From: JAPUDQ01 sp964462335
GTDB lineage: Bacteria; Patescibacteriota; Saccharimonadia; Saccharimonadales; Saccharimonadaceae
Reading direction: 5' to 3'
DNA length: 15,495 nt
NCBI GenBank assembly: GCA_964462335.1
Contig: CAYWYG010000019.1
Coordinates: 1-15,495, forward strand
Shown: positions 5,380 to 13,438 of the stretch, piece after piece
How positions within the stretch are numbered: position 1 is the first letter of the stretch
Layout: each line of letters opens with the position of its first letter
Notes under the pieces: generated by a model
Seen by the model: the letters and a program-made list of their open reading frames with translations, nothing else
What the model was told of the DNA's origin: nothing
Database searches by the model: none
Position numbers and translations under genes: made by a program

Positions 5380-8300
5380 ATGCCCCATCATCCAGCCAGA
5401 CAACAAACATCAGGTGTTTCTCCTATGCCTCAAGATCATGAGCGCATAACACTTGTAGTGGGAGGGCTTACTGAGGGCGTGGAGCGTCAGTCGGCTCGCG
5501 AGACTGCGCAGAGAGAGCAGGATGAGGCGATGGCACAGGGCGGTAGTCGTTTCCGCAGATTTGTTAGAGGGATGGTTCGAGGTAATATGCTGCGTGAATA
5601 TTATCTTTTGCGAAACCGTCAGCAAGCGGAGCTACGCATAGAAGATACTGGTCGGCTCGATGACATGAATGAGGCTCAGTGGCAGACAGTTCAGGCGGAA
5701 AGCATCCAGCGTATCATTGATGATGAAGGTACGAACGAACTTATCCATCAGCAGTCCGGTGAGCGGCGCGACATACTTGAGGGCGATCGCGGTGTCGAAA
5801 TACGTGGTCTTATGAATCGTCTCCTTACTGATTATGTGAATGGTACAATTGACCGAGCCGACTTGCAAGAAGAGGCACGTCGTCAGCTCGCTGAGCTTGC
5901 CCGTAATGATGAGAGTATTGCGGATCTTATCGGTGCTGGCAACATCTATATGAGCAACATCGTAGAGATTGCCGATGTGGTACGTTCACAGGTGACGCAC
6001 GAGCGAGGCATAGACCAGGTTCTACAGCAGGTTGATATTGTAACTAGTAGGCTTAATACTGGAGTCAACACAGAGACACGTACCACGCGGGTTTCGCGTA
6101 TTCTTGATCGTATACATGACAGTGGAGGAATTGGGTCCCTGGTTAATCACACCAATTTTACATTAGGTGCGGCGATTTTCTTTGGGTTTGGTGCGTGGGC
6201 GGGTAAGGGAATAATAAATCGCGTTACTCGGCTAGGCACATTTAGCGCTGGTGCGGGCTTACTTGCGTATCACCAAGAGAAGATGCGACTGCTTCATGAA
6301 CGTGCGCAAGTGGGTCGTGAAGCGGCTATGTCGCAAGACGTGGATGTTACAGAGCGTCGTCAGCGTCTTGCAGAGACACTCTACGATATGCGTGATGCAA
6401 CAACTCTCACCGAGGCCATGCGCGCCCAGCGCAATACTGCTGGTGAGTATGAGATCACTGATCAAGCAGGCTTTGACACTTTACTTGCAGCCGCACTTGA
6501 GACATCGGCTCGAATGGATTTAGCTGCTGCAAACCGAGCTGACTACATCCGATTTAGCAGCCGTGAGACAGTTCAGCAAGAACGACGCGAAATGATGCTG
6601 GAGCGATTCCGCGCTCGTACAGCCCTTCGCCGGTATTGGGACGCGCATCTCGCGACCGATCCACGATTTGCAGGTGCTGGTAGCTTTGAAGACTTTTTCA
6701 ATAACAGCATTGAGGCAGCTCAGACAGGGCTAGTGACAAACACTACAGAACGCGACCAAGACTACCGCCATCTTAGTAGACAATATTCTCTTAAGCGCGC
6801 AGGGCAGGCTATGTTGTTTGGTGCGGCATTTGGTATGGTGTCGAGCGAACTCTTTGCTCATGCTGGGCAGCGTAGTGGTGATTCGCAAGGTATGATTGAT
6901 GCACTTCGTGATGATAATCGCAGTGCAGGTAATAAAACGGTGCTTGGTAGTGCGATCGACTGGCTGCGGCATCACAACGATGCTCAGTCGGGCACAAATA
7001 CTAATACTCACGGGTTCGCATCACGTAGTGTAGGCCCTAATACCGTTGTAAATATTGACGACAGGTTGAGTTATACTGTGATAGGTAACGAAGCAACAAT
7101 CCATGGTCCAGACAATCTTACGGTAGCGAATCTTGGACTTAACCCAGACGGCACTTTTTCGCAAGCTGCTCAGGATAAGCTACGTGCTGCTGGGCTACTT
7201 ATTACCGAGCATACAGAGTACTTTAAAGGTGGCTCGACTACCTCTACGGCAGAAGTACCACTCAAAGAGTACATGAACGAGCATGGCACAAAAGTTCATC
7301 GTAAATGGTTCGATAATGATACAAAGATATTTGATAAAAATGAACTTAAACTTGATCTTAAGACCAATGCGAATGGCGATTATGTGTATGATGCTAGCCG
7401 CATGATAAAGGGCGGTTCGCATCACGACGGTCGTCAGGCAGATATGATATTCAAGAATATGAAGCTACTGGTCTCTCCCGAAAAAGGAGTACAGTCAACA
7501 CCTATCATGCTTGATGTCGATGCCCGTGGGCAGGTGGTCATACCAAAAGGTTCACCGGTTGCGCAGTTCTTTGAGATGCGTGGAGGTAAGCCAGTATTCA
7601 CTGGAGCGTATGCTGAAATGGCACAGGTTGATAGTACGGCAGCTGATGGCGGGCTCAATGTCACGATGCTTGCAACTGATGTTGGTGAGAAGCAGCATTT
7701 TGCGAATGTGGCGGTCGAGAAAGTTGTCGACGGTACCATACCCCAACAAACGATTACGATTGAACGAATTGATCCGCTGTTATTCACCGAAGGTGGAGGT
7801 GAGGGCAATGCTGATGCGGATATTGATTTTGGGGCGTTCCCAGTGACTGGTCGTGGTGGTCTCCGTCGAAACAGAGAGAGATCACGTGCCCTTTCTGGTA
7901 ATAATAGGCCACCTCAATCTCCCGGCTCAAATCAAAATCCTAATTCTGCTGGGGAGAGCTTGTTTGATCGCGCGAGACGAAGTTGGTCAGAACGATATGA
8001 GCGTGCTCGCCGACGAAATGAGCAGGCTCGTCATGATCGTGCAGCAGCGGATCGTGAACGTGCCCGTCAAGAGTCGGAGCGTCGCCGCGCTGAAGAAGCC
8101 GCTCGTCAACGACAACAACAGCAAGAAGATGAATTAGCTGCCCGCCGTGCTGCGCGCGAACAAGCTCGCCAGCAAGCTGAAGAAGCCGCTCGTCAACGAC
8201 AAGAAGCTGCCGACCGTGCTCGCCACCAGGAGGCTGAGCGTCAACGAGCCGAGCAAGCGAGGGGGCGACAAAGCGGACAGTCTAGCCAACCACAGGGTAA

Positions 8301-8571
8301 TCCTAATGGTCAGCCGTCATCACCCAACCTTTCTCCTGAGCAGCGAGCACAGGATGACCCGAGCTACAAACAAGCTATCATAAATCTTCAACAGCGTACA
8401 AATGAGGCAAAAGATGCAAAGCGTGCCTATGATCAAGATAGCAGTATCGTCAACGAAGAGAGATTGAGACAAGCTCGTCAAGCTGAAAGACTTGCAAAAC
8501 GAGCTGCGACACGGCAGTATAGAAAGCTTGTAGAGAGATTTACTGACGAAGATGCAGCATCTGCCGCATAA
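5380..8571 (+). CDS. Giant membrane and coiled-coil protein of unknown function
   Basis: This 1063-residue protein is not recognised outside the general CPR 'large helical membrane protein' type. ATG 5380 follows GAGGAT; ATG 5425 is an alternative without a ribosome-binding site. Residues 1-255 are charged and helical with no signal peptide. A glycine-rich hydrophobic hairpin lies at about 262-297 (LGAAIFFGFGAWAGKGI then LGTFSAGAGLLAY), followed by a long helical Arg/Glu-rich region (about 298-467), another hydrophobic segment at 474-495, a beta-rich domain (about 540-825), a polar linker, and an extreme Arg/Ala/Gln/Glu coiled coil at about 868-964. A final basic helix spans 985-1063. The beta-rich part includes a motif-like STAEVPLKEYMNEHGTKVHRKW segment. 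If the glycine-rich segments insert as pairs, the large domains lie on defined sides of the membrane, but topology cannot be settled here. A structural, secretion or envelope-tethering role is guesswork. Confidence 0.85.
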   Translation: MPHHPARQQTSGVSPMPQDHERITLVVGGLTEGVERQSARETAQREQDEAMAQGGSRFRRFVRGMVRGNMLREYYLLRNRQQAELRIEDTGRLDDMNEAQWQTVQAESIQRIIDDEGTNELIHQQSGERRDILEGDRGVEIRGLMNRLLTDYVNGTIDRADLQEEARRQLAELARNDESIADLIGAGNIYMSNIVEIADVVRSQVTHERGIDQVLQQVDIVTSRLNTGVNTETRTTRVSRILDRIHDSGGIGSLVNHTNFTLGAAIFFGFGAWAGKGIINRVTRLGTFSAGAGLLAYHQEKMRLLHERAQVGREAAMSQDVDVTERRQRLAETLYDMRDATTLTEAMRAQRNTAGEYEITDQAGFDTLLAAALETSARMDLAAANRADYIRFSSRETVQQERREMMLERFRARTALRRYWDAHLATDPRFAGAGSFEDFFNNSIEAAQTGLVTNTTERDQDYRHLSRQYSLKRAGQAMLFGAAFGMVSSELFAHAGQRSGDSQGMIDALRDDNRSAGNKTVLGSAIDWLRHHNDAQSGTNTNTHGFASRSVGPNTVVNIDDRLSYTVIGNEATIHGPDNLTVANLGLNPDGTFSQAAQDKLRAAGLLITEHTEYFKGGSTTSTAEVPLKEYMNEHGTKVHRKWFDNDTKIFDKNELKLDLKTNANGDYVYDASRMIKGGSHHDGRQADMIFKNMKLLVSPEKGVQSTPIMLDVDARGQVVIPKGSPVAQFFEMRGGKPVFTGAYAEMAQVDSTAADGGLNVTMLATDVGEKQHFANVAVEKVVDGTIPQQTITIERIDPLLFTEGGGEGNADADIDFGAFPVTGRGGLRRNRERSRALSGNNRPPQSPGSNQNPNSAGESLFDRARRSWSERYERARRRNEQARHDRAAADRERARQESERRRAEEAARQRQQQQEDELAARRAAREQARQQAEEAARQRQEAADRARHQEAERQRAEQARGRQSGQSSQPQGNPNGQPSSPNLSPEQRAQDDPSYKQAIINLQQRTNEAKDAKRAYDQDSSIVNEERLRQARQAERLAKRAATRQYRKLVERFTDEDAASAA
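8089..8202 (+). repeat. Exact 27-bp direct repeat within the coiled-coil coding region
   Basis: Positions 8089-8115 and 8176-8202 are identical over 27 bases (both begin GCTGAAGAAGCCGCTCGTCA) with starts 87 bases (29 codons) apart. Both encode AEEAARQRQ. Identity at third codon positions points to a recent in-frame duplication, so coiled-coil length may vary between strains. Confidence 0.85.
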
Positions 8572-8608
8572 ATAGAATTTTCTCGTAAACCCCGTAGGTT
8601 ACATCTGC

Positions 8609-8614
8609 TATTAT
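8609..8614 (+). promoter_or_regulatory. Possible -10 box before 8646
   Basis: TATTAT lies 31 bases before ATG 8646, and AAAGGA (8632-8637) provides the ribosome-binding site. No good -35 is visible at 16-19 bases upstream. The gene may also be read through from the giant gene 74 bases upstream. Confidence 0.3.
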
Positions 8615-8645
8615 AGTAAGTGAATCAAAATAAAGGACTAAGCAC

Positions 8646-9086
8646 ATGTTTCAACTAGACGATAATTTCTTAAACGATGTAGGACTGGCGGATTTGCCAG
8701 ATGATCAAAAGCAAGCGTTTTTACAGCATATCTATGAAGAGCTGGAGCTGCGTGTCGGTACGAAGTTATCTGAGGGCTTGAGTGAACAGCAAATGGGTGA
8801 GTTTGAGGCATTTGTCGATCAGAATGAAGATAAAGTTCGCACATGGTTCGCTGCGAATATGTCAGATTACGCGTCGCGCCAAGATTTTGTTCAGTTGAAA
8901 CAGTCGGCGCCAGAGGGTGTAGGTGAACTTGCAGTGTTATGCGAATATGGGTCTCTCAAGTGGCTCGAACTCAATCGTCCTGATTATCGTGACGTGGTAG
9001 CTGCTGAGCTTGAGAGTCTGAAGTCCGAGATCAAAGCAAATGCAGCAACGATACTAGGCGAAGGCGATTTATCGCAGGCCGCGTAA
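8646..9086 (+). CDS. Small acidic helical protein, DUF5663-like (second copy)
   Basis: This encodes a 146-residue acidic helical protein. ATG 8646 follows AAAGGA (8632-8637) at eight bases. Residues about 12-75 contain the recognisable layout DLPDDQKQAFLQHIYEELE, then GTKLSEGLSEQQMGEFEAFV and NEDKVRTWF, which I associate with DUF5663, a short uncharacterised family frequent in Patescibacteria. The C-terminal half adds two or three further helices absent from the 102-residue relative at 5056. There is no signal peptide or membrane segment, so it is probably cytoplasmic. It lies just after the giant membrane protein gene and its 3' end overlaps the convergent fmt gene by 18 bases. The two small proteins flanking one giant protein suggest a shared complex, but this is inference. 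Confidence 0.85.
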   Translation: MFQLDDNFLNDVGLADLPDDQKQAFLQHIYEELELRVGTKLSEGLSEQQMGEFEAFVDQNEDKVRTWFAANMSDYASRQDFVQLKQSAPEGVGELAVLCEYGSLKWLELNRPDYRDVVAAELESLKSEIKANAATILGEGDLSQAA

Positions 9087-9971
9087 ATACGCACTACCGC
9101 TCATCGATTTGCCGTTTGGTGCAATCAGAGACTCCACCAGTAGTGTGGAGTTTTCATGACACTCGATGCACATCTCGCCTTCGACGGCACGAGGAACTAC
9201 TTTTGCCGATGTGACAATAACATCATTATCGAAATATCTAAGTCTTGATTTCGGGTACGCGAGATAGGCACGAACCTTTCGTTCGATAACCGTAGCGGTA
9301 TCTATAGCAGGATCGATTACTCCATCTTGCTTTTGTAGCATCGTTGTATACGTAACATCGGATGTTCGTTGTGCTAATGGCGTCAATTTTCCAGATATGA
9401 TATCAGGTAGTATCTCGAACAGTGTGTCCGCACCGAGTTGTGATAACTGTTCGTATAACTCAAATTTTGTCTCATCGCCAGTAAGTGGAATCTCTCGTTG
9501 GGCGTAGAGAGGGCCTTCATCCATATCGACGCTGAGCTGCATAATACTCACGCCCGCCGTCGTATCTCCAGCTAGGATTGTCGACTCGATCGGTGTCGAA
9601 CCGCGATGGCGTGGCAGTAGCGATGGATGGATATTGATAATACCGATTGGCGTGAACACATCGATGATTCGCTGTGGGATCATCCGACCGTAGGCCGATA
9701 AAACGGCGAAATCCGCATGAAGATCGATAAGCTCATGTTCAGCGTCTGACAACTTGGCGGGACGCAGGACAGGTATATTGTGAGCCGCAGCTATATGGGA
9801 AACTTCGAGCTCACGACGATTGCGAGAAGCGGTATCATGATCATTTACCACGACAGCAGCGACATCATAGCCTCGCTTGATCAACCCGCAAAGGATAGGA
9901 CAATTCGTCGATTGAAGACCGCTAACCAAGCGCTCATTGCCGAAAAATACCACGCGCGGCGACGTCGTCAT
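9069..9971 (-). CDS. fmt: Methionyl-tRNA formyltransferase
   Basis: The enzyme transfers a formyl group from 10-formyltetrahydrofolate to initiator Met-tRNA in the cytoplasm, allowing bacterial translation initiation. It is 300 residues long, near the usual 310-315. The N-terminal formyltransferase fold opens with VVFFGNE. The catalytic segment IINIHPSLLPRHRGSTPIE gives Asn113 and His115, and SVDMDEGPL gives Asp151, at the spacing of Asn106, His108 and Asp144 in the E. coli enzyme. The C-terminal tRNA-binding domain follows (about 205-300). ATG 9971 lies inside the end of def (38-base overlap) with GGAG about ten bases upstream, so translation is probably coupled. The 3' end overlaps the convergent 8646 gene. 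Pairing with def, which removes the formyl group, is the classic bacterial arrangement. Confidence 0.95.
   Translation of the reverse strand: MTTSPRVVFFGNERLVSGLQSTNCPILCGLIKRGYDVAAVVVNDHDTASRNRRELEVSHIAAAHNIPVLRPAKLSDAEHELIDLHADFAVLSAYGRMIPQRIIDVFTPIGIINIHPSLLPRHRGSTPIESTILAGDTTAGVSIMQLSVDMDEGPLYAQREIPLTGDETKFELYEQLSQLGADTLFEILPDIISGKLTPLAQRTSDVTYTTMLQKQDGVIDPAIDTATVIERKVRAYLAYPKSRLRYFDNDVIVTSAKVVPRAVEGEMCIECHENSTLLVESLIAPNGKSMSGSAYLRGLR
9131..9154 (+). terminator. Possible plus-strand terminator within the 3' end of fmt
   Basis: ACTCCAC (9131-9137) pairs with GTGGAGT (9145-9151) and is followed by TTT. It would stop transcripts from 8646 within the convergent fmt gene. The stem is short and the T-run minimal, and it is also fmt coding sequence (around NSTLLVESL), so this is tentative. 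Confidence 0.35.
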
Positions 9972-10509
9972 ATGTCAATTTCTCCAGTTCTCCCTCACTA
10001 TTGAGGGTATAAAATGCATCGTGCTCCTGATCGATATGATCGACAAAGGTGATGCCGTTGGTATGGTCGATCTCGTGCTGGAGGACTCGTGCAATAAAAC
10101 CCTCAGCCTTCAGCCGAATTTCTTGACCATCGATATTGAGCGCGCGGACACGTACTTTTGTGGCGCGCGGTACCATGCCGTAGACATGATCGACACTCAG
10201 GCAGCCCTCATGTTCACTGACCATCTCGCCTTCGGCTTTGATAATCTCAGGATTGATAAGGGGGATGAACTCTCGGTTTGATTTATCATCGAAATCAGCC
10301 CTGACGATGACGACGCGTTCGAGGCGATCGATCTGCACGGCTGCGAGTGCGACGGCAACTTCGTGCGGCCGGCTATCTTCCCAGTCAAGCGCTGCGTCAG
10401 TCATATCCTGTACGAGCTGACGAATTTCGTCGGTGATGACATGAACCCGAGCTGATTTCTTGCGCAAATCAGCGTGAGGTAGGGTGATAATTGCGGTACG
10501 ATCAATCAT
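9934..10509 (-). CDS. def: Peptide deformylase
   Basis: This Fe/Zn metalloenzyme removes the N-formyl group from nascent proteins at the ribosome exit. At 191 residues it is of normal size. The three family motifs are present: motif 1 as ALAAVQ (54-59; usually GLAAPQ, so Gly and Pro are replaced), motif 2 EGCLS (101-105, with metal ligand Cys103), and motif 3 QHEIDH (144-149, with ligands His145 and His149 and catalytic Glu146). The C-terminal extension of about 30 residues ends by overlapping the fmt start. ATG 10509 has no clear Shine-Dalgarno sequence, but TATACT on the minus strand lies 11 bases upstream, so the message may have a very short leader. priA ends 86 bases upstream on the same strand. 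Confidence 0.95.
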   Translation of the reverse strand: MIDRTAIITLPHADLRKKSARVHVITDEIRQLVQDMTDAALDWEDSRPHEVAVALAAVQIDRLERVVIVRADFDDKSNREFIPLINPEIIKAEGEMVSEHEGCLSVDHVYGMVPRATKVRVRALNIDGQEIRLKAEGFIARVLQHEIDHTNGITFVDHIDQEHDAFYTLNSEGELEKLTYDDVAARGIFRQ

Positions 10510-10520
10510 AGCTACCGACC

Positions 10521-10526
10521 AGTATA
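10521..10526 (-). promoter_or_regulatory. -10 box close to the def start
   Basis: On the minus strand TATACT (preceded by CTGA) ends 11 bases before ATG 10509. A start about seven bases downstream of the box would leave a nearly leaderless message, matching the lack of a ribosome-binding site. No strong -35 is visible. Confidence 0.35.
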
Positions 10527-10595
10527 TCAGATGTCATTTACCGTATGCTCTCTCAGTAGTAAAGGAAATATATACATCGTAGTACACCATGTCTG

Positions 10596-12542
10596 TCAGA
10601 GGAGGCTAGCTGGGTCAAGCTCGTAGAGCCAATTAGTAGGCGGGAGGTGGTTTCGTATAATCTCAACCAAGTCAGTTCGCTGGGGACTTTTGGCGATGAT
10701 TTGCCAGCGATACGTATCGCGCACACGTTCATAAAAACATGGTGTTGGGCCAAGTAGTTCGACGCGTGGTGGCAGAGTGCTGTGGAGATAGCGAGCGAGT
10801 TTCTGTGAATTGCGAATTGCGGCTTCCTCGGTTTTATAGACGCAGATCAATTTTGCAAGATGAACAAATGGGGGGAAGTGTGCGCGTTTTCGCTCGGAAA
10901 TCGTCATGTCGTAAAATGACGCGTAATCACTGGTGATGCCATAACTCACTGCAGGATGGGCGGGTTGGTAACTTTGCACGACGACTCGGCTGACATGCTC
11001 ATTGCGACCGACCCGGCCACAGACCTGGGCGAGTAGTTGAAACGTTCGTTCGCTAGCGATGTAGTCGGGCAGCATGAGCCCGGCATCGGCCTGGATAACG
11101 CCCACCATACGGAGGTTGGGCAGGTCAAGGCCTTTGGCGACGACTTGGGTACCGATGATGATATCGATATCACCGTCGTAGAGTACTTGATACTGCTTAT
11201 CGAGCGTTGTCTCGATATCATTGTCGCCATCGAACCGAGATATGCGTGCGTGAGGAAACAGCTTTGCAATCTCTTGATGGATGAGTTTCGTGCCAATACC
11301 TTTATGGATAATCTGGGCTTCGCCACAGGTTGGGCACGACGTCGGGACGCGTTCACGGTGGTTGCATATATGGCATCGCAACTCAAAGCTATCCGCGTGC
11401 AATGTAAGCGGTACGTAGCAGCGCTGGCATAGTGCGCTCCAGCCACAGTGCTCACATAGTGTACTGGGTGCAGTTCCTCGGCGATTATGAAAAAGCAATG
11501 CTTGGTGCTTGTGCTCCAATGTTGTGCTGATAGCCGCGAGCATGTCGTTTGAAAAGAATGTATGTCGAGAAAAGTTAAGAGGCTTTGTCATATCAACGAG
11601 AGTGATGGTGGGCTGTACAGTATGAGCACGTGCGGGTTTGGTCAGTTGTAAAATCGGGCGCGCGGATTGCTGAGCAAGATAATAATCGGTCACGTTGGGG
11701 GTGGCGCTGCCGAGTACAAGGCGTGCGTCGTCGTACCGCGCACGCATGGCTGCGGCACGAAGTGCAGAATACCGAGGTGATTGCTCTTGTTTAAATGTCA
11801 TCTCATGACACTCGTCTATCATGATGAGGCCAAGTCTCGGTACAGGACTAAACAGTGCCGATCTCGGTCCAATGACGATTTGTGGTGACGTGGCGCGAAG
11901 TAGCGCTTGCCACGTCGTGTGGCGTTGCGACTCAGTCATAGTAGAATGTGTCACGACGACGTCAGGGAAATGCGGTTTAAATTCAGCGATGAGCTGTGAG
12001 GTAAGCGCAATCTCGGGGACGAGCAGTATGGCAGAACGACCCTGAGCCATAGTTTGGCGGGCAAGTTCTATGTAGACTGCCGTCTTGCCCGAACCAGTGA
12101 TACCATGCAATAGTGTCGTACCTGCGGGTGATGACATAATGCTCGTGACAGCGAGGGATTGTTCATCATTGAGTACAATATGTGTTCGTGTACGACTGGG
12201 GTGGATTGAAGCGTGAGCAGTTTGTCGACGTGTTTTGGTGAGACCACGAGGCAGCATAGTTTGCCAGACGGTCACAGGGTGTGTTGCATAAAATTCAGCG
12301 AGCCACTTCCCGAGCCGTACGAGCGATGTTGGGAGCGGCATATCTTCGATAGGTCCAATGATATCTCGCGTTACAAATACGGGTTTTTCGACCTGTCGCT
12401 GCACGATAGCCGCAATCGACGCAGCGTTGCCAACTGGCACCGTTACGATCATCCCTATGGCGTATAGTGACGTCGACTGATATGTCAGCACGCTTTCACG
12501 TCCGTGGATAATCTTGAGTGGTGTCACCTCATAGTAATACAT
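10596..12542 (-). CDS. priA: Primosomal protein N', replication-restart helicase
   Basis: PriA binds stalled or collapsed forks and, as a 3'-5' helicase, helps reload the replicative helicase. This protein has 648 residues versus 732 in E. coli; the N-terminal 3'BD/winged-helix part is shorter. It has Walker A GITGSGKT (147-154), a DECH box (243-246; E. coli has DEEH), GSATP (278-282), motif V GTQVVAKGLDLPN (464-476), and motif VI QVCGRVGR (506-513). The helicase core holds the two-zinc module with eight cysteines: C363, C366, C372, C375, C390, C393, C403 and C406. FPPF (556-559) marks the start of the C-terminal domain. ATG 12542 begins MYYYEV, fitting PriA N-termini. There is no clear ribosome-binding site; TACAAT lies nine bases upstream. 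It is the first gene of the minus-strand priA-def-fmt group. Confidence 0.96.
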   Translation of the reverse strand: MYYYEVTPLKIIHGRESVLTYQSTSLYAIGMIVTVPVGNAASIAAIVQRQVEKPVFVTRDIIGPIEDMPLPTSLVRLGKWLAEFYATHPVTVWQTMLPRGLTKTRRQTAHASIHPSRTRTHIVLNDEQSLAVTSIMSSPAGTTLLHGITGSGKTAVYIELARQTMAQGRSAILLVPEIALTSQLIAEFKPHFPDVVVTHSTMTESQRHTTWQALLRATSPQIVIGPRSALFSPVPRLGLIMIDECHEMTFKQEQSPRYSALRAAAMRARYDDARLVLGSATPNVTDYYLAQQSARPILQLTKPARAHTVQPTITLVDMTKPLNFSRHTFFSNDMLAAISTTLEHKHQALLFHNRRGTAPSTLCEHCGWSALCQRCYVPLTLHADSFELRCHICNHRERVPTSCPTCGEAQIIHKGIGTKLIHQEIAKLFPHARISRFDGDNDIETTLDKQYQVLYDGDIDIIIGTQVVAKGLDLPNLRMVGVIQADAGLMLPDYIASERTFQLLAQVCGRVGRNEHVSRVVVQSYQPAHPAVSYGITSDYASFYDMTISERKRAHFPPFVHLAKLICVYKTEEAAIRNSQKLARYLHSTLPPRVELLGPTPCFYERVRDTYRWQIIAKSPQRTDLVEIIRNHLPPTNWLYELDPASLL

Positions 12543-12551
12543 ATCTCTACT

Positions 12552-12557
12552 ATTGTA
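12552..12557 (-). promoter_or_regulatory. -10 box close to the priA start
   Basis: On the minus strand TACAAT ends nine bases before ATG 12542, which would give a leaderless or nearly leaderless message. Upstream is the 7-bp A/T repeat array, and no canonical -35 is visible. Confidence 0.35.
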
Positions 12558-12563
12558 GGGATA

Positions 12564-12661
12564 GAAAAATGAAATAGGAAATAGGAAAAATGAAAAAGCT
12601 ACCCATCGAATCTATTTGCTGTAGCGATGAACCCATATTTCATATTTCTTATTTCATATTT
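12564..12661. repeat. Inverted blocks of 7-bp tandem repeats in the priA/PRTase divergent region
   Basis: On the plus strand, 12564-12598 reads as five 7-bp units: GAAAAAT, GAAATAG, GAAATAG, GAAAAAT and GAAAAAG. On the other side of a 35-bp core, 12634-12661 reads CATATTT, CATATTT, CTTATTT, CATATTT, which on the minus strand is GAAATAT/GAAATAA-type units. The blocks therefore face each other as an imperfect long palindrome. The core contains CATCG (near 12604) and CGATG (near 12624), which can pair. The arrays fill most of the region between the divergent genes. Confidence 0.7.
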
Positions 12662-12680
12662 CCTCTGCAATAATAAGGAT

Positions 12681-13334
12681 ATGTATTTTCAATCACGGGC
12701 GGAGGCGGGGTATCGGCTAGCATTGGAACTGATGCAGTATCGCTACGAAGATTGCGTTGTATTGTGCATGAGTGATGGTGCGGTACTTGTAGGGCAACAG
12801 ATTGCAGCGAGCTTGCACGCGGTATTGACGATGATGCTGGTAGAAGAAGTGGCCGTACCAGGTGAGAATACTCTGTTTGGTACTGTCAACCAAAGCGGTC
12901 GCTTTACTTACAATGGTATGTTCAGCGCTGGAGAAATCGAAGAGTATTTCTCAGAATTTCACGGATATCTTGAAGATCAGAAGCGTAGCTCAGTATCCAG
13001 GATCAATCGACTCTTGTCGTCGGGCGGTATTGTCGATGAGGATATGCTTCGTGGGCATCATGTGATCGTCGTTTCAGATGGTTTGGTGAACGGAGCTAGC
13101 CTCGATGCAGTTGCGGACTACTTGAAGCCGATTCGTATCAAACGACTTGTTGTTGTGACGCCGATCGCGTCGGTAGATGCAGTTGATCGTATGCACATAC
13201 TAGGTGATGAGCTACATGTGATTGGTGTAACGGAAAATTTTATGGGGATAAATCATTATTATGACAATAATGATGTTCCTGAACATGATCAGATATTGCA
13301 GATGATCAACGATTCTATATTGACATGGCGCTAG
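12681..13334 (+). CDS. Phosphoribosyltransferase-fold protein with degenerate PRPP loop
   Basis: I start this 217-residue protein at ATG 12681 (AAGGA just upstream) because MYFQSRAEAGYRLALEL matches the start of the 'phosphoribosyltransferase' family often annotated as Rv0571c/ComF-like; ATG 12627 would add a repeat-encoded hydrophobic leader. The Rossmann-like core is visible: VVLCMSDGAVLVGQQIA (26-42) replaces the usual P-R-G-G-x-P-x-A loop, and HVIVVSDGLVNGASLDAV (127-144) sits where the PRPP loop (VVDDGIATGAT) should be. The first acidic residue is Ser132 and the Thr-Gly-Ala-Thr part is Asn-Gly-Ala-Ser, so PRPP binding may be lost or altered. The insertion with FTYNGMFSAGEIEEYF is unusual. 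It may be a sensor or regulatory PRTase paralogue. Substrate unknown. Confidence 0.75.
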   Translation: MYFQSRAEAGYRLALELMQYRYEDCVVLCMSDGAVLVGQQIAASLHAVLTMMLVEEVAVPGENTLFGTVNQSGRFTYNGMFSAGEIEEYFSEFHGYLEDQKRSSVSRINRLLSSGGIVDEDMLRGHHVIVVSDGLVNGASLDAVADYLKPIRIKRLVVVTPIASVDAVDRMHILGDELHVIGVTENFMGINHYYDNNDVPEHDQILQMINDSILTWR

Positions 13335-13365
13335 AATTTTTACCATGAAACGTGCAAAAATAGTC

Positions 13366-13395
13366 TTGCCATCAACCACCAAAGTAATGTAGAAT
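13366..13395 (+). promoter_or_regulatory. Promoter for the winged-helix gene and recJ
   Basis: TTGCCA (13366-13371) and TAGAAT (13390-13395) are separated by 18 bases. Transcription would start near 13402, and AGGGGTG (13421-13427) provides the ribosome-binding site for ATG 13439. Confidence 0.55.
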
Positions 13396-13438
13396 AATTA
13401 TCAACAAAGAAACTAATTGCAGGGGTGAACTAGTCAAC

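Noticed and set aside
12627..12680. Upstream start (ATG 12627) giving the PRTase a hydrophobic N-terminal leader
   Set aside because: The extra residues (MNPYFIFLISYFLC...) are encoded by the heptamer array, and ATG 12681 has AAGGA and matches the family's usual start.
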